This document shows, piece by piece, positions 32,978-46,235 of a stretch of 64,000 nt of DNA. A program made the translations under genes and the position numbers. Position 1 is the first letter of the stretch; each line of letters starts with the position of its first letter. The notes below the pieces were generated by a model that saw nothing but the letters and a program-made list of their open reading frames with translations, was not told the origin of the DNA and did not search any database. The stretch is from Leptobrachium leishanense (taxonomy: Eukaryota; Chordata; Amphibia; Anura; Megophryidae): contig CM019069.1 in NCBI GenBank assembly GCA_009667805.1, positions 61,435,422 through 61,499,421 of the forward strand. Direction: 5' to 3'.

Positions 32978-33138
32978 AATGATCAATCAATTTGAGTAAA
33001 GCCAAAACCAAATCTCATTGTTAACACTAAGCGTTCCATATTTATTTTACCAACTGTTGCTGATGGCACACACTCAGGGCCACCTCTAGCTTTTGAGGAG
33101 CTCAGTGAGACAAATTTTTGGGGTGACCCTCACAACTA

Positions 33139-34759
<1,621 letters not shown>

Positions 34760-34908
34760 TATATCAATGCCACATCTCCTTATACTCCACATTTTTTACA
34801 CACACAATGACCTCCCCCAGATCTCCCCACCTCCCTCCAGATAGACTCCCCTGACCCTCCACACCCCCAGATAAACACCTCCCATAGATAGACAACCCCT
34901 CTCCCCAG

Positions 34909-35156
34909 ATAGAGAAGAGGCGGTCGTTGACACTTTTTATCACATGGTGGGTGTCAGCGGTGGTGCGGGCCCATAAAAAGTTTGAGACCCAGGGCGGGCG
35001 CTCTGCTTGATCCACCCAATGGGCAGGTCAGATAGAGAAGAGGCGGTCGTTGACACTTTCTTATCACACGGAGGGTGTCAGCAGTGGTGCGGGGCCCATA
35101 AAAAGTTTGAGACCCAGGGCATGCGCCCTGCTTGATCCACCCAATGGGCAGGTCAG
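34909..35156. repeat. ~125-bp tandem duplication
   Basis: Two units begin GATAGAGAAGAGGCGGTCGT and end CCACCCAATGGGCAGGTCA. They differ at a few positions. Unit 1 is 34909-35028, unit 2 is 35030-35156. Confidence 0.85.
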
Positions 35157-35958
35157 ACCCAACTAATACCTGTTCCAACGACTGAACTAATTCTACCCAG
35201 TAATACTTACCCCAAACACAGCACTGATTTCACCCAGTAATACCCCAAACATTGCACTGACTCCACCCACTAATACCGCAAACACTGCACTGACTCCACC
35301 CACTAATAGAAAACAACGAAATACCAGGGCATTATTCCCTTAGATGAAAAAAGAAGGTTTTTGATTCCATTGTAAATGGTTTTAAAGGCATCATATGACA
35401 AAATGCAATTAGTTAGGACTCCCTAAATGAGGTTTGCCTTAATGATATGGCAGGGGAGCTTATCATATTGTGGCCAAAAAGTAGATCCAAAAACCACCTT
35501 TTTTCATCTAAGGTAGGAATAGTGCGCTGGTATATTGGGTTTTTCTGTTTGTAAACTGTGGCCAAAAATGTAAACTCATGTTGCAGGGAAGTCAACATCT
35601 ACTTGAGTTTAGTCTTATAAGTGATCCTCATATTGGTTCATCATTAAGGTTTACTGGTCCCCCATTTTGGTCCTTATAAAAAAAAATTTCACCTTCTTTC
35701 CATGATTCGTAAATCATGAGCATGGAAATTGACTGTGTCTTGCTTTAAACATGGGATACTAAGATACATGAGTGTTACTGAATAAATACAGAATATAGAA
35801 TATATGACCTGAATCGGCGCAAATAATGCTCTCTGGGGTCCTGGGATCTCGCATGTACATAGTAGAAACAATAAACAGTAATAGTGCAACACAGTGGGTA
35901 TTGAAGATATTAAAATTGTACAAATAATGTATAAATAATTTATAATGTATAAATAATA
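35157..35958. other. Non-coding; short CACCCACTAATA repeats
   Basis: About 35200-35310 has imperfect tandem units with ACTGACTCCACCCACTAATA. The rest, up to the LTR element, shows nothing recognisable. Confidence 0.4.
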
Positions 35959-35963
35959 CAAGT

Positions 35964-37031
35964 TGTCACGGAATGACCCAAGAGGCTCGGCGCAGCGAGA
36001 CCCAGGACTCAAACCCAAGACATTTTTAAAAGGACCTTGTTTTCCTCTGAACGTTTGCAGTGTGCGTTTCAATGTATGAACAGTTTTATTTTCCTTGCTA
36101 GATGTGGTTTTACTTGATGTGCTGTATTAAGATGTACCTTGTGTGATTGTAACTGTAGTAAGTGTAAGAAAACGTTTGTATGTGTTTTTCCCCGTCGCCA
36201 TTTTGCCCATTCCAGCATGGTTACACCAGACAAAGGATCTCCTGGCCCCAAGATGGAGGATGCAGCGGGCCAGCTGATTGGAGGCTTTTCCCAGACCTCA
36301 TCTGCCTAATCCCTGGACAATGGGAAACCTGAAAGGGCAAGATAGAGGACACAGCAAACCAGCTGCATGGAGGCTTTTACAAGACCTCATTTGCCTAATC
36401 CCTGGACAATGGGGAGGCTGAAATGGACCTGAGAGGGAACAGGAGGCTGGGAAAGGAGCCAATCAGTGCTGGTTGTGTGGGTGGGGGAGTTGGCAATCTG
36501 TTTGTGTGAAGTTGTATAAATGACCCTGTGGAAACCCATAAAATCAGTTCATCTGAGTGTTTGATACATACAGCTTCGTCTGGTGTTGTCATTTCACGCC
36601 GGCTATATCACCACCACCCAGGAACGGGTCACTTCAACTCCGCAGCAGCACATCGATTCGCCGCGCCGTTGCGCCACCTTGGATTGGTACCTCGGGATAC
36701 CGCAACCACCCCGAATTGGGACCTCGACGCATCGCCGTGCCTGCATCTTCAAGGAGACTCTACCGAACCGCGGTTCGCCACGCAGACCGTCTCCAGCCTT
36801 TCAATGGTCAGTCGATCCGCTGCCCGAGACGCCGAGTGCCGTGCCACTCGGTAGTCAGGCGGATTTCCACCGTGGGTGCCCCATCTACTCTCCAGATCTC
36901 CACCGCCACGTGGTCTTCTACCCAAGCCGCTCGAGACGCCGGGTGCCGTGCCACTCGGTAGTCGGGCTTGGCAACACCAAAGAGGGGGTCAGATAGAGCA
37001 AGACCGCAGGCGGATACACCATTCCGCCACA
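35964..37031 (+). repeat. 5' LTR of the Gag-only element
   Basis: TG...CA ends with a 12-bp terminal inverted repeat (TGTCACGGAATG versus CATTCCGCCACA, imperfect). A TATAAA box at 36515-36520 is a plausible promoter. Confidence 0.92.
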
Positions 37032-37032
37032 C

Positions 37033-37050
37033 TGGTGGCAGCGGTGGGAT
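37033..37050 (+). promoter_or_regulatory. Putative primer binding site
   Basis: TGGTGGCAGCGGTGGGAT starts 1 nt after the LTR. TGG matches the complement of a tRNA CCA tail; the tRNA was not identified. Confidence 0.55.
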
Positions 37051-37082
37051 AAGCTCTCTGCACCCCCAAGAAGAACCCCATC

Positions 37083-37792
37083 ATGTCTGGGTACAGCGTT
37101 TACCAGCGGGACGTCCTGCGTGGCATGCTGGAGAACCGGGGAGGGACGCCCGGCAACAAGCGCAAGAAAACCTTGATTAAGGAGCTGCAGGTCTTGGATC
37201 AGGTGGGCACGTCGATTGTGACGTCACCCGTCCCCACCCCTGTCCTCGCAGAGGAATCGGAAAATGCCTTCAACAGAAGGGCGCGGCAGCGGATCGCCCT
37301 ACTCGGAGCTGCGCCATCGGAGGCTGACATATGCAAGGTAATCCAGGAGGTCCGACAGGAAGAGGAGCGCGAGGAGCGGGACAAGGAGCGCGAAGAGCAA
37401 GAAGAGGTCCGTCAGCACGAGCTGCGGTTGGCAGCGCTCCGTGGAAAGAAGATTGAATATTTTACCCCTGAACCCAACCTCGTAGAACCCTGGGTCGAGG
37501 TTTACAGCTCGACTGGAGCTTCACCCCGGGAATCTACACCCCCCAGCGATACCCCTTTCGGGACTTACAGCTCGCCTGGAGCCTGTATTGGGGAAAACGC
37601 ACATCCCAGCGACCCTTGGATGGAGACTTACAGCTCGCCTGGAGCTGCATCCGAGGACGCCACACCCCCCAGCGAGTGGCAGTGCCACTGTCTCAGCACC
37701 CTCGCGGACTCGAGGGCGGAATTTCCGAGAAGGCTGCAGGAGGGCCTGGATCGGTACCACGGGTCCACAGTGGAGCCCACTGGGCATGAGTG
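37083..37792 (+). CDS. Gag-like ORF, 5' part
   Basis: The ATG at 37083 (MSGYSVYQRDVLRGM) opens a frame of 236 codons before the inserted LTR. It has a basic N-terminus, a strongly charged predicted coiled coil (EEEREERDKEREEQEEVRQ), then three repeats ending in TYSSPGA or similar with PPSD or HPSD. Read-through into the insert adds about 40 meaningless codons before a stop at 37916. Removing the insert and one 5-bp duplication puts this frame exactly in line with the 3' part. I place it as a structural (Gag-like) protein from position and composition only; no capsid fold or zinc knuckle was recognised. Confidence 0.7.
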
Positions 37793-38916
37793 TGTAAGGA
37801 GCGTCGCCGCCGGCGTAATAAAAAGTCTATATCCAGCGCCGGTTCGTAGTGATAGGACATTCACTAGTATTCGCAATACTCCCTTCTGCCTGTGCAGTGC
37901 TCAGGTGTTGCCTTAATCACCTTAATGCTCCATGCTTAAAACCCAGCCACACCTAAAGCTCAATGCTTTTTCATTACCTTGGACTCTCCAAGCTGGAAGG
38001 AGCAAACCTGTATTGTCCTGAATACCTGTTTCTTTACCGTTGGACCTTGTCTCCCAAAGAAGACCTTATACCACAGTTCCTGGTAAGGACCTTATACTAC
38101 AGTTATTATTCAAGATCTACTGCAGACTTGTTTAAAGACCTTCTGCTACAACCCTGGTTAAAGACCTTCTACTGCAGACCTGTCTAAAGACCTTCTCCTG
38201 CAACCCTGTTTAAAGACCTTCTGCTGCAACCCTGGTTAAAAACCTTCTGCTGCAACCCTGGTTAAAAACCTTCTGCTGCAACCCTGGTTAAAGACCTTCT
38301 GCTGCAACCCTGGTTAAAGACCTTCTGCTGCAACCCTGGTTAAAGACCTTCTGCTGCAACCCTGGTTAAAGACCTTCTACTGCAGACCTGTCTAAAGACC
38401 TTCTCCTGCAACCCTGTTTAAAGACCTTCTACTGCAGACCTGTTTAAAGACCTTCTGCTGCAACCCTGGTTAAAGACCTTCTGCTGCAGCCCTGTCTAAA
38501 GACCTTTTGCCACAGTTCCCGGTAAACACCTTTTGTCACAAGTTCCTGTTTAAAGATCTTCTATCACAAGTTCCTGTTTAAAGATCTTCTATCACAAGTT
38601 CCTGTTTAAAGATCTTCTATCACAAGTTCCTGTTTAAAGATCTTCTATCACAAGTTCCTGTTTAAAGATCTTCTATCATAGTTCCTGAATCCTCAACCCG
38701 CTGCCCTGCATCCTGCAGAATCATCAACCCGCTGTTCTACAGATACAGAACCCTCTGCATTTCCCAGGACTCTCTGCCTATACCTGCAATCTACATATAT
38801 CATATATATATTTCTCCCTGTTCAATAAACCTGTTTATATAAATAATCTGCCTTGTAAGACCCCCATTCATTGCATATTGGCTTGACTTTGCTGCCCCGG
38901 AACCTGGATCCTGACA
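37793..38916 (+). mobile_element. Solo LTR inserted in the Gag-like ORF
   Basis: It begins TGTAAGGAGCG and ends ATCCTGACA, with 5-bp flanks GAGTG (37788-37792, 38917-38921). An AATAAA signal at 38824-38829 supports plus orientation. The interior contains a 26-bp minisatellite. It is younger than its host element, which is itself young. Confidence 0.88.
38060..38690. repeat. 26-bp minisatellite inside the solo LTR
   Basis: Units read GCTGCAACCCTGGTTAAAGA-CCTTCT (26 bp), with ACTGCAGACCTGTCTAAAGA variants, followed by a 28-bp ATCACAAGTTCCTGTTTAAA-GATCTTCT set from 38545. Confidence 0.92.
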
Positions 38917-38921
38917 GAGTG

Positions 38922-40425
38922 GCGGGACGAGATCCGCCAAGAACTTTGGTACGAGGCCCTGTACCATGAAAGGGACTACCATGATGTCCATGTTCCCTCC
39001 ACCGCTGTCATCTACCAGGTGCAGTATAACGCCCGAGCAGTGTTCTTGCAAGATCGACCCCCGGAGGAGTGGGAGGCAGAGCTCCAATACCTGGTGCGGC
39101 GGGAGATTGCACTGGACGCCGCGTACCGCGCGCTCCGGTGGCTAACAGGCCCCCTGCTACCCCGCACCATCGACGGCGCCTCCACCGCAGGGCCCCACTA
39201 CGGCGGCACAGGGCTGCTCTACGAGAGCATGGCCAAGGACCCTGGGTTCGGAGAAGAGACAGAAGAGCGGTCGGAGGAGATACTGGAGCAACGGGAAAAG
39301 GAGCTCCCGTACGATAGCAGGGACTCAGAGTTAGAGGAACTGGAGTTCCTAGCAGAGCGAGAATGGGAGCTCGAGAAGGCCTACAGGAGACTGTTGGACA
39401 GCGTTCCGCAGTCGGGTCTAAGCCCCATGTACTGGGACTGTCCGGCTGAAGGGACCGACAGTCCAAGGGACCTTGAAGTATGGGAGGCCGAGATGCTCCC
39501 ATGGGTCTCCGTTGGGGCCACAGCAGAAGCTATCCCCTTAAACCCGCAGGAAGACACGGTGGCTGTGCCCGCAGGCCCAGCAGAAGAGCTGGCAACGGGG
39601 CAGAGCGCTGCTGGCCTCTGCCCACTCTCCACAGCAGAAGAAATTATCCCCTTACACCCGCAGGAAGACACGGTGGCCGTGCCCGCGGGCCCAGCAGAAG
39701 AGCTGGCAACGGGGCAGAGCGCCGCTGGCCTCTGCCCATCCTTTACCATCTGCCCCGAGGAGCAGAACGAGGATAACCCCGCGCTACCGACCTCGCAGCT
39801 GCTTACCCCATCCAACCCCCGGGACCTTGTTCCGGTACCCCCCTCTCCAGCAGAAGCGCTGGCAACGGGGCAGAGTGCATCTGGCCTCTGTCTACTCTCC
39901 CTTATCGGCACCGAGGAACAGAAGGAGGATTCCCCTGAGTGGGTTGATTTGCAGCCACCAACTGCACCCGAGATGGAGGACGTCCTTTTCCTGCCGGGTG
40001 ATTCTTCTCCAGCATTCACCACCCCAGCCGACGCGCTGGTGACGGAGCAGAGCCGGTTGCCAACCGGCCCCTCCTTGCAACCCTTTGGCCCGGAGGCCCC
40101 CTGCAGCCACCGTCTTTATCAACGGCTGACCAAGGCACTTGAGGCGCGTGCCTTTAGCCCCCTTTTTCCCCGAGTACCCGAGACCACTGGAGATGGCACA
40201 GGTGGTACCTCTCCCCAACCACGGGACACTTATTCCAGAGGGGGTACCCCGAAAGACTTACAACCTGCCAGGCATGGCCGCGAGCACCACTGGAGAAGCC
40301 TGGCGGCTCGCCTCTTGCCCACGGACTATGGGCCGCAGAGACTGCACCGACTCCCCCTATACGACCCGTGTGGGTCCAACCGGGCTCGTCAGACTTTGGA
40401 AAAGGGGAGGAGTGTCACGGAATGA
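38922..40425 (+). CDS. Gag-like ORF, 3' part
   Basis: This continues the frame of 37083-37792 across the insert for about 500 codons to a stop at 40425, inside the first bases of the 3' LTR. The first internal ATG is at 39019. It shows EEWEAEL, YLVRREIALDAAYRAL and EFLAEREWELEKAYRRLLD, two related helical repeats. Then come 38-residue tandem repeats (PQEDTVAVPAGPAEELATGQ type; 114 bp apart at 39542 and 39656, with a third diverged unit) and a proline-rich basic tail. No enzymatic motif. Overlap of the stop with the LTR is typical of retroelement reading frames. Together the two parts give about 737 residues. Confidence 0.72.
40397..40412 (+). promoter_or_regulatory. Polypurine tract
   Basis: TGGAAAAGGGGAGGAG lies directly before the 3' LTR, the plus-strand primer position of LTR elements. 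Confidence 0.8.
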
Positions 40426-41480
40426 CCCAAGAGGCTCGGCGCAGCGAGACCCAGGACTCAAACCCAAGACATTTTTAAAAGGACCTTGTTTTCCTCTGAA
40501 CGCTTGCAGTGTGCGTTTCAATGTATGAACAGTTTTATTTTCCTTGCTAGATGTGGTTTTACTTGATGTGCTGTATTAAGATGTACCTTGTGTGATTGTA
40601 ACTGTAGTAAGTGTAAGAAAACGTTTGTATGTGTTTTTCCCCGTCGCCATTTTGCCCATTCCAGCATGGTTACACCAGACAAAGGATCTCCTGGCCCCAA
40701 AATGGAGGATGCAGCGGGCCAGCTGATTGGAGGCTTTTCCCAGACCTCATCTGCCTAATCCCTGGACAATGGGAAACCTGAAAGGGCAAGATAGAGGACA
40801 CAGCAAGCCAGCTGCTTGGAGGCTTTTACAAGACCTCATTTGCCTAATCCCTGGACAATGGGGAGGCTGAAAGGGACCTGAGAGGGAACAGGAGGCTGGG
40901 AAAGGAGCCAATCAGTGCTGGTTGTGTGGGTGGGGGAGTTGGCAATCTGTTTGTGTGAAGTTGTATAAATGACCCTGTGGAAACCCATAAAATCAGTTCA
41001 TCTGAGTGTTTGATACATACAGCTTCGTCTGGTGTTGTCATTTCACACCGGCTATATCACCACCACCCAGGAACGGGTCACTTCAACTCCGCAGCAGCAC
41101 ATCGATTCGCCGCGCCGTTGCGCCACCTTGGATTGGTACCTCGGGATACCGTAACCACCCCGAATTGGGACCTCGACGCAGCGCCGTGCCTGCATCTTCA
41201 AGGAGACTCTACTGAACCGCGGTTCGCCACGCAGACCGTCTCCAGCCTTTCAATGGTCAGTAGATCCGCTGCCCGAGACGCTGAGTGCCGTGCCACTCGG
41301 TAGTCAGGCGGATTTCCACCGTGGGTGCCCCATCTACTCTCCAGATCTCCACCGCCATGTGGTCTTCTACCCAAGCCGCTCGAGACGCCGGGTGCCGTGC
41401 CACTCGGTAGTCGGGCTTGGAAACACCAAAGAGGGGGTCAGATAGAGCAGGACCGCAGGCGGATACACCATTCCGCCACA
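40413..41480 (+). repeat. 3' LTR of the Gag-only element
   Basis: Same length as the 5' LTR and about 98-99% identical by eye. TATAAA lies at 40964-40969. Confidence 0.92.
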
Positions 41481-41838
41481 CAAGTGAAGAGCCCAAACAC
41501 TGGCTCTGAGTGGGTCCAGACGTGTGGGTAGATGGTGGTGGATGCATGTTGTGTGGCGCTGCACCATTCTTTGTACAAGTTACTGAATAAGTACCCGTGT
41601 TTTCCATAGTTGCAAACCATGACAACCTTCAGGGCTTAAAAAAGAAGCATTGAAATGACGGCAGTAGAGGTTCACAATGAAGCTTCTCCAGCTGCTGTTT
41701 GGTTTTCACTTTTGTGAAATTACAAGGTTTTAGCTTTCTTTGCAACTATGACAAAACACTGACACTTATTAACCCCAAAATATGCATAATTTGCTAGCTA
41801 GTTAAGTGTAAGCCTGAAATTGAAAGGACATTTTAGAC

Positions 41839-42011
41839 CAGTGGTTCCCAACCGCGGTCGTCAAGTACCCCCAAAAGGTCAGGTTTTCCAGATATCCGAA
41901 GCACAGCACAGGTGATATGATTTGTTGCTCAGTGATTGCAGGATTCAGCCTGGATTTCCCCAAGGGAATCCTCAAAACCTGGCCTGTTAGAGGTACATGA
42001 GGGAACCACTG
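41839..42011. mobile_element. hAT-type MITE (CAGTGGTTCCCAACC)
   Basis: The inverted ends CAGTGGTTCCCAACC and GGGAACCACTG are flanked by TTTTAGAC (41831-41838) and CTTTAGAC (42012-42019), 7 of 8 matching. Non-coding. A diverged relative is at 56712-56872. Confidence 0.8.
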
Positions 42012-42019
42012 CTTTAGAC

Positions 42020-42557
42020 ACTTGATGTTGACTAGTTGGGACCTTTTCTTCCTTGCAGTGCTGTAGTCTTTCCTTGTGCCCAGCACCTCATTATGCTCCA
42101 GTGTTCAATTTGTTGGTAACTGACCGGGCTTGTGTTGACATTATCTGACTATTGTATTTCTGATCCTGGCTATCGTTTGGTGAGTTAGTCTTTCGTTGTT
42201 GCCCTTGTCCTTGGCTAGCTTTTCGACCAGTTTTCTTTTTTGTCTTCCACATTTTGTCTGCATATAACCCGGCCAGTTCAAGGACTTGGACTGTGTTCTC
42301 TGGATTCAGGTTATTTGTGCTGGGAGACGGAGTATAACGTTTGGGTAATGTAAGCCAATATTATTTATGGCTTTAACTTGCTACATTTCAGTATTGCAAT
42401 AAATACTACCATTACAAGGGCTAGGAAAAATTAACATTTCTATGTCAACTTTCTACAGTGCACCTCATCAGGAGAGCCTCAGGGGGCTGGAGCCCTACCA
42501 ACCCCATTGATAGTTCATTAAATACCACCAAGTGCATGAGCCCTTTCTTGCAGCCCA
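42020..42557. other. No feature recognised
   Basis: Non-coding sequence between two short elements. Confidence 0.4.
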
Positions 42558-43132
42558 GAGGCCTGTTCAATACCTCAGCCGCTGCAAGTGCTAAGTTAGC
42601 AACTTGCATTGAACGCCGTTCAACCGCTCAGCGCTCAGCAGTGCTAACCTAGCACTTGCAGCGACCCGAGGAGATGCTTCGTGTGACGTATTAAAGATGG
42701 CCGCCGCATGAAGCCAGTAACAATGCCCTACAGCAAGATGGCCGCCGCCTCGAAGTAGGTAATAATTCCGTACAGCAATGTTAATTTTGCGGTTTCTGTT
42801 CACCAAAGCACAAAATATTTATTTATTATTTCCCCCTGCACATAGACATATATTACAGTTCAATTTATATATTGTTTCAGAAGTAAACATAACGTTTATT
42901 CATTAAAAACTATCATTTGTGGTGTGTGCGTACAAAACGGAATTGTGCTGACTGCTTCTCTTTATTATATTTTGCCCGAGTGATCCGAAAAACAATCTGA
43001 ATCTTTCATTAAGAAATCGTCGGCCATTTTGGATTCAAAATTCGCATCCAAAGGGTTCAACGACACTGCTGCAGCAAACTGAATTGCTGCGCTGCAGCAA
43101 TTCAGCAGCTGCTGAGGTATTGAACAGGCCTC
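42558..43132. mobile_element. TTCAATACCTCAGC-family element, intact copy
   Basis: The inverted termini GAGGCCTGTTCAATACCTCAGC (quoted in part) span 42558-42579 and 43111-43132. The 575-bp body has no long ORF. It contains AAGATGGCCGCCGC and TCGGCCATTTTGGATTCAAA. This is the best reference for the family. Confidence 0.7.
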
Positions 43133-45759
43133 AGGACTGGCCCACCAGAATGCCTCCCGCTCCCTCACTTAATCAGTGCTGGAAAGGCAGCCTGCACTCT
43201 GACTCACCAGTCAGTGTAGGCGTCATGAGGGAGCAAACAATGGAGGTGCAGACAGATCTTTGCTCTACCAGACCTCCAGGGAATACTTTCTAACCCCTTT
43301 TTGGAATACAAAGGGTCTAACCCTCTTCTGAAAAATATGTAAACAGCAGACAGGGCAAAATGATCTACGTTTATATAATTTAATGATATGGGTAGCTGAT
43401 GAAATTAAAAGCTGGAGAAGAGCCCAACAGGTGGTCCAAGATTTCTGATGGTAGCCCTGTACTATGTACATATTTCATTGAAAAAGTCACAAAAACAAGA
43501 ATTATAATTTATTTTTTTCTTAGATCATGTTCTAAAATAGAGATACCAGACAGTAAAATTAATATAAATTTATTAAACCCTTCCATTAATTATCTGATGT
43601 AAAAGTTCTAAGTTCAGAATTTATAATAATGGACAGCAGAGTGCAGTAAAGCATAGGTATTGTCTCTCTGGGCATTTCCTGTGTAGAGAGAAAACATTCA
43701 TTCAATGAGATTCCTCAATCATGTACGCATGCTTCTACACAGCGACAAACACTACATTCCTGGCTTTATCACTTTATAAAGACATCACAAACACCATACT
43801 GCAAAGAAAATTAGAGATTTTCACCTTAATAACAAGGATGTAAAAGTATCGAGTGGTTTCTTCTGGTCACACCTCACGCATTTCATTCATGAAACTCAAG
43901 GCCTACTTGGATTGAGATGCACCTCTACTGAAGAAAGAATCCTGGGTGAGTGTATATGCTTTACGTAACAAATTCGTGATGAAAAATAGTTATCAGTTGA
44001 TTATTTTGAACTTGTTGAAACAAGAGCTGGTAATTTGCTCGTGGTTGGTGGTTAAATTCTAGTGGAATGTGGTTGAAAGTTAACGCGTTTCTCAATTGCT
44101 TCAGGGCCATACAAGTGACGTGACAAAGCCAATTCGGCATGGGAACCACTTAGCGTTTTATTGTATTGTTTAAATATTCCAAATTAAATCCAGATTTACA
44201 GAGAAAGTAGATAAACATAATGATTCGAAAGGATTTAAATATAATAAACAGTGCTCATTTCTTAATATTTATCAGCCACCAGTACGTTTCATCAATTGTT
44301 TGTTGTTGTTATTGTAAAAGAGATAACATTCTGTTATGATGATTTTATTTTCAGCCTTCTTTCTATGGCTTTTCATTTATTTTATTATATAAAAGTCCCT
44401 AGACTCTGATAACCAAGTTTAAAATTTTTGTGAAAATATTTGGCTATCCATTGTCAGCAGTGCGCTATTTTTGATAAATTATTTTAGTCTTTTTCTTTTC
44501 AATTCCAACCAAAATAATAAGTTGCCTAAGGCCATCAAGAGTATTTGTTAGCCCCAAATGTGTGAAAACATTAATTTAATCATAATGCATAATTAAATTA
44601 GAATGATTTGTCGCCCACAACTTACGGTATGTTTCTAACTGGTCCTCCTTCTTATAAAGTTGCACTTAAAGTGTATGTTGTGTCTCTTCGTCTGCGTTAG
44701 TTTGGCCTAATGTCATTGTTAAGACATTTATGTACATAATCGACCCGCAAACAAATGATGGGATGCTTTGGGATAAGGCTTCTCCTGCAGGCTAGCGATC
44801 GATGTCTGTGTTTGTGATGCACTAAAATATTTCTGCCAGAATTCTCAGCCAAGTTAAGGCAGTGTAATGGCACCGGTTATCCATGCTTACCTCCCTGAAC
44901 CAGTTGATGTCTCATATTGGCATCACACGACTGGAGCTGCCTCTTTTCTGTGTGATCATATTGACACACATCATGGAGCGACCACCTCAGAAAGTTCTAT
45001 AAATTTTACTTGGAATGCTATAACCAGCATTAGTTTTATATTGCCACATTGGGCTTCAACATGATAACGTTGGTGTCTATATGTCAGTTGGTACATACGA
45101 CCAATACCAGTCATTGACCTCTCTTATAAACCCCTCTTTGGCATTTTTTTTTTACCGTACCAGTTGTGGTTTCTGTCTCAGACCCAATAGCACATTCCTT
45201 GGTCTTTTCTGATTTCTTAGTTTTGACTTTGGCATTCTTCTGACTGTTTTGGTTCTCTGTAATCTGTGCCCCAACTTTGTTGACTTGTTGCTCTGATCTC
45301 TGATGCCCTTGACTTTGGCATTAGCTTTTGTCATGTCGTCATGTGGAATGTACATGTGCTGACCACCATTTTTATTTTTGGATGCTGCATGGGGAGCAGG
45401 ACCCCTGTGGAGGAGCACCAGGTACTCCATCTGCCTGATTAGAGGCTCTGCCTGAAGTGCACAGTGCCACTCAATCTCCAGTTTGTGTATCCAGTCATGA
45501 CAGACAGTCAGTTCTGTATGAAGCAATCATTCAATGTAGACAAATAACAATGGGCCCTATTCCAACCTTGGAGTAAATTTAACCAGAACTGTTATAAACT
45601 TTAAAAGCTCTATAGACTTCAATGACTCTGATAAGTTTACAACAGCTCTGGTTAAGTTAACACCAAGGTTGGGTGTTTTGTGAATTTAAGTTATATTAAA
45701 TGCTCCAAATTGGCTAAATTATTTTTATTCAGGGAATCTCTTAAAAACAATATCTACCT
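43133..45759. other. AT-rich unique-looking stretch, no gene supported
   Basis: No repeat family or conserved coding is recognised over 2.6 kb. A minus frame at 45152-45526 (124 codons) has no family resemblance. A good GTGAGT donor-like site at 43944 on the plus strand has no partner I can identify. Confidence 0.45.
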
Positions 45760-45762
45760 TTA

Positions 45763-46232
45763 GGCTAGGGTCAGAGGAACGCAGTCTGAGCGCACTCTGT
45801 ATATGTGTGCCTAACAGACAAACGTACTGACGGAAGATACTGTAGACACCAATCGGTCCGTTTTTTTAACGGATGTAGAAAAAAAAGGGAATTATGGGAA
45901 ACAAAATTAATATGAAAAATTATAAAAATTGGTACATGATATGAAAAGCCATTTTGTGCGCCAAGGTGTTGGACGTTGCAAATGCGGTCCATCTGACTTT
46001 GTGTCATCACTCACACAGAACGCTACGCGGACATGGCGCGCTCTGCGCGTCCGTCATAGCGGTTTTACGTTCTTGCCTAACTTGTGCCCGTTTGCGACGT
46101 GTGTTGTGCGTGCGCAGTTCGGTGCGCACGTACTTCGTGTGTGGGTCTCCCTTGATCATGATTCTATGCTACAACGGACGTTAAACTGTGCGGCAACACA
46201 GACGTTAATCCTACAATCGTCTGACACCAGCC
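45763..46232. mobile_element. Harbinger-type MITE, copy 3
   Basis: The left end GGCTAGGGTCAGAGGAACGC and the right end CGTCTGACACCAGCC are flanked by TTA (45760-45762, 46233-46235). It shares the interior layout of the copies at 24763 and 26003 but is more diverged. Confidence 0.72.
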
Positions 46233-46235
46233 TTA

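Larger units (their letters stand above)
35964..41480 (+). mobile_element. Complete Gag-only LTR retroelement
   Basis: Two 1068-bp LTRs (35964-37031 and 40413-41480) begin TGTCACGGAATG and end CATTCCGCCACA. They are flanked by the 5-bp duplication CAAGT (35959-35963, 41481-41485). A primer-site-like TGGTGGCAGCGGTGGGAT follows the left LTR and a purine tract GGAAAAGGGGAGGAG precedes the right LTR. The interior encodes one long frame with no reverse transcriptase, RNase H, integrase or protease motif. I count about 14 differences between the LTRs by eye, so insertion is recent. It probably depends on another element for reverse transcription. Confidence 0.9.

Noticed and set aside
36528..36996. 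Overlapping frames of 108-137 codons in the 5' LTR
   Set aside because: They lie inside the LTR, appear in three frames at once and are broken in the 3' LTR copy.
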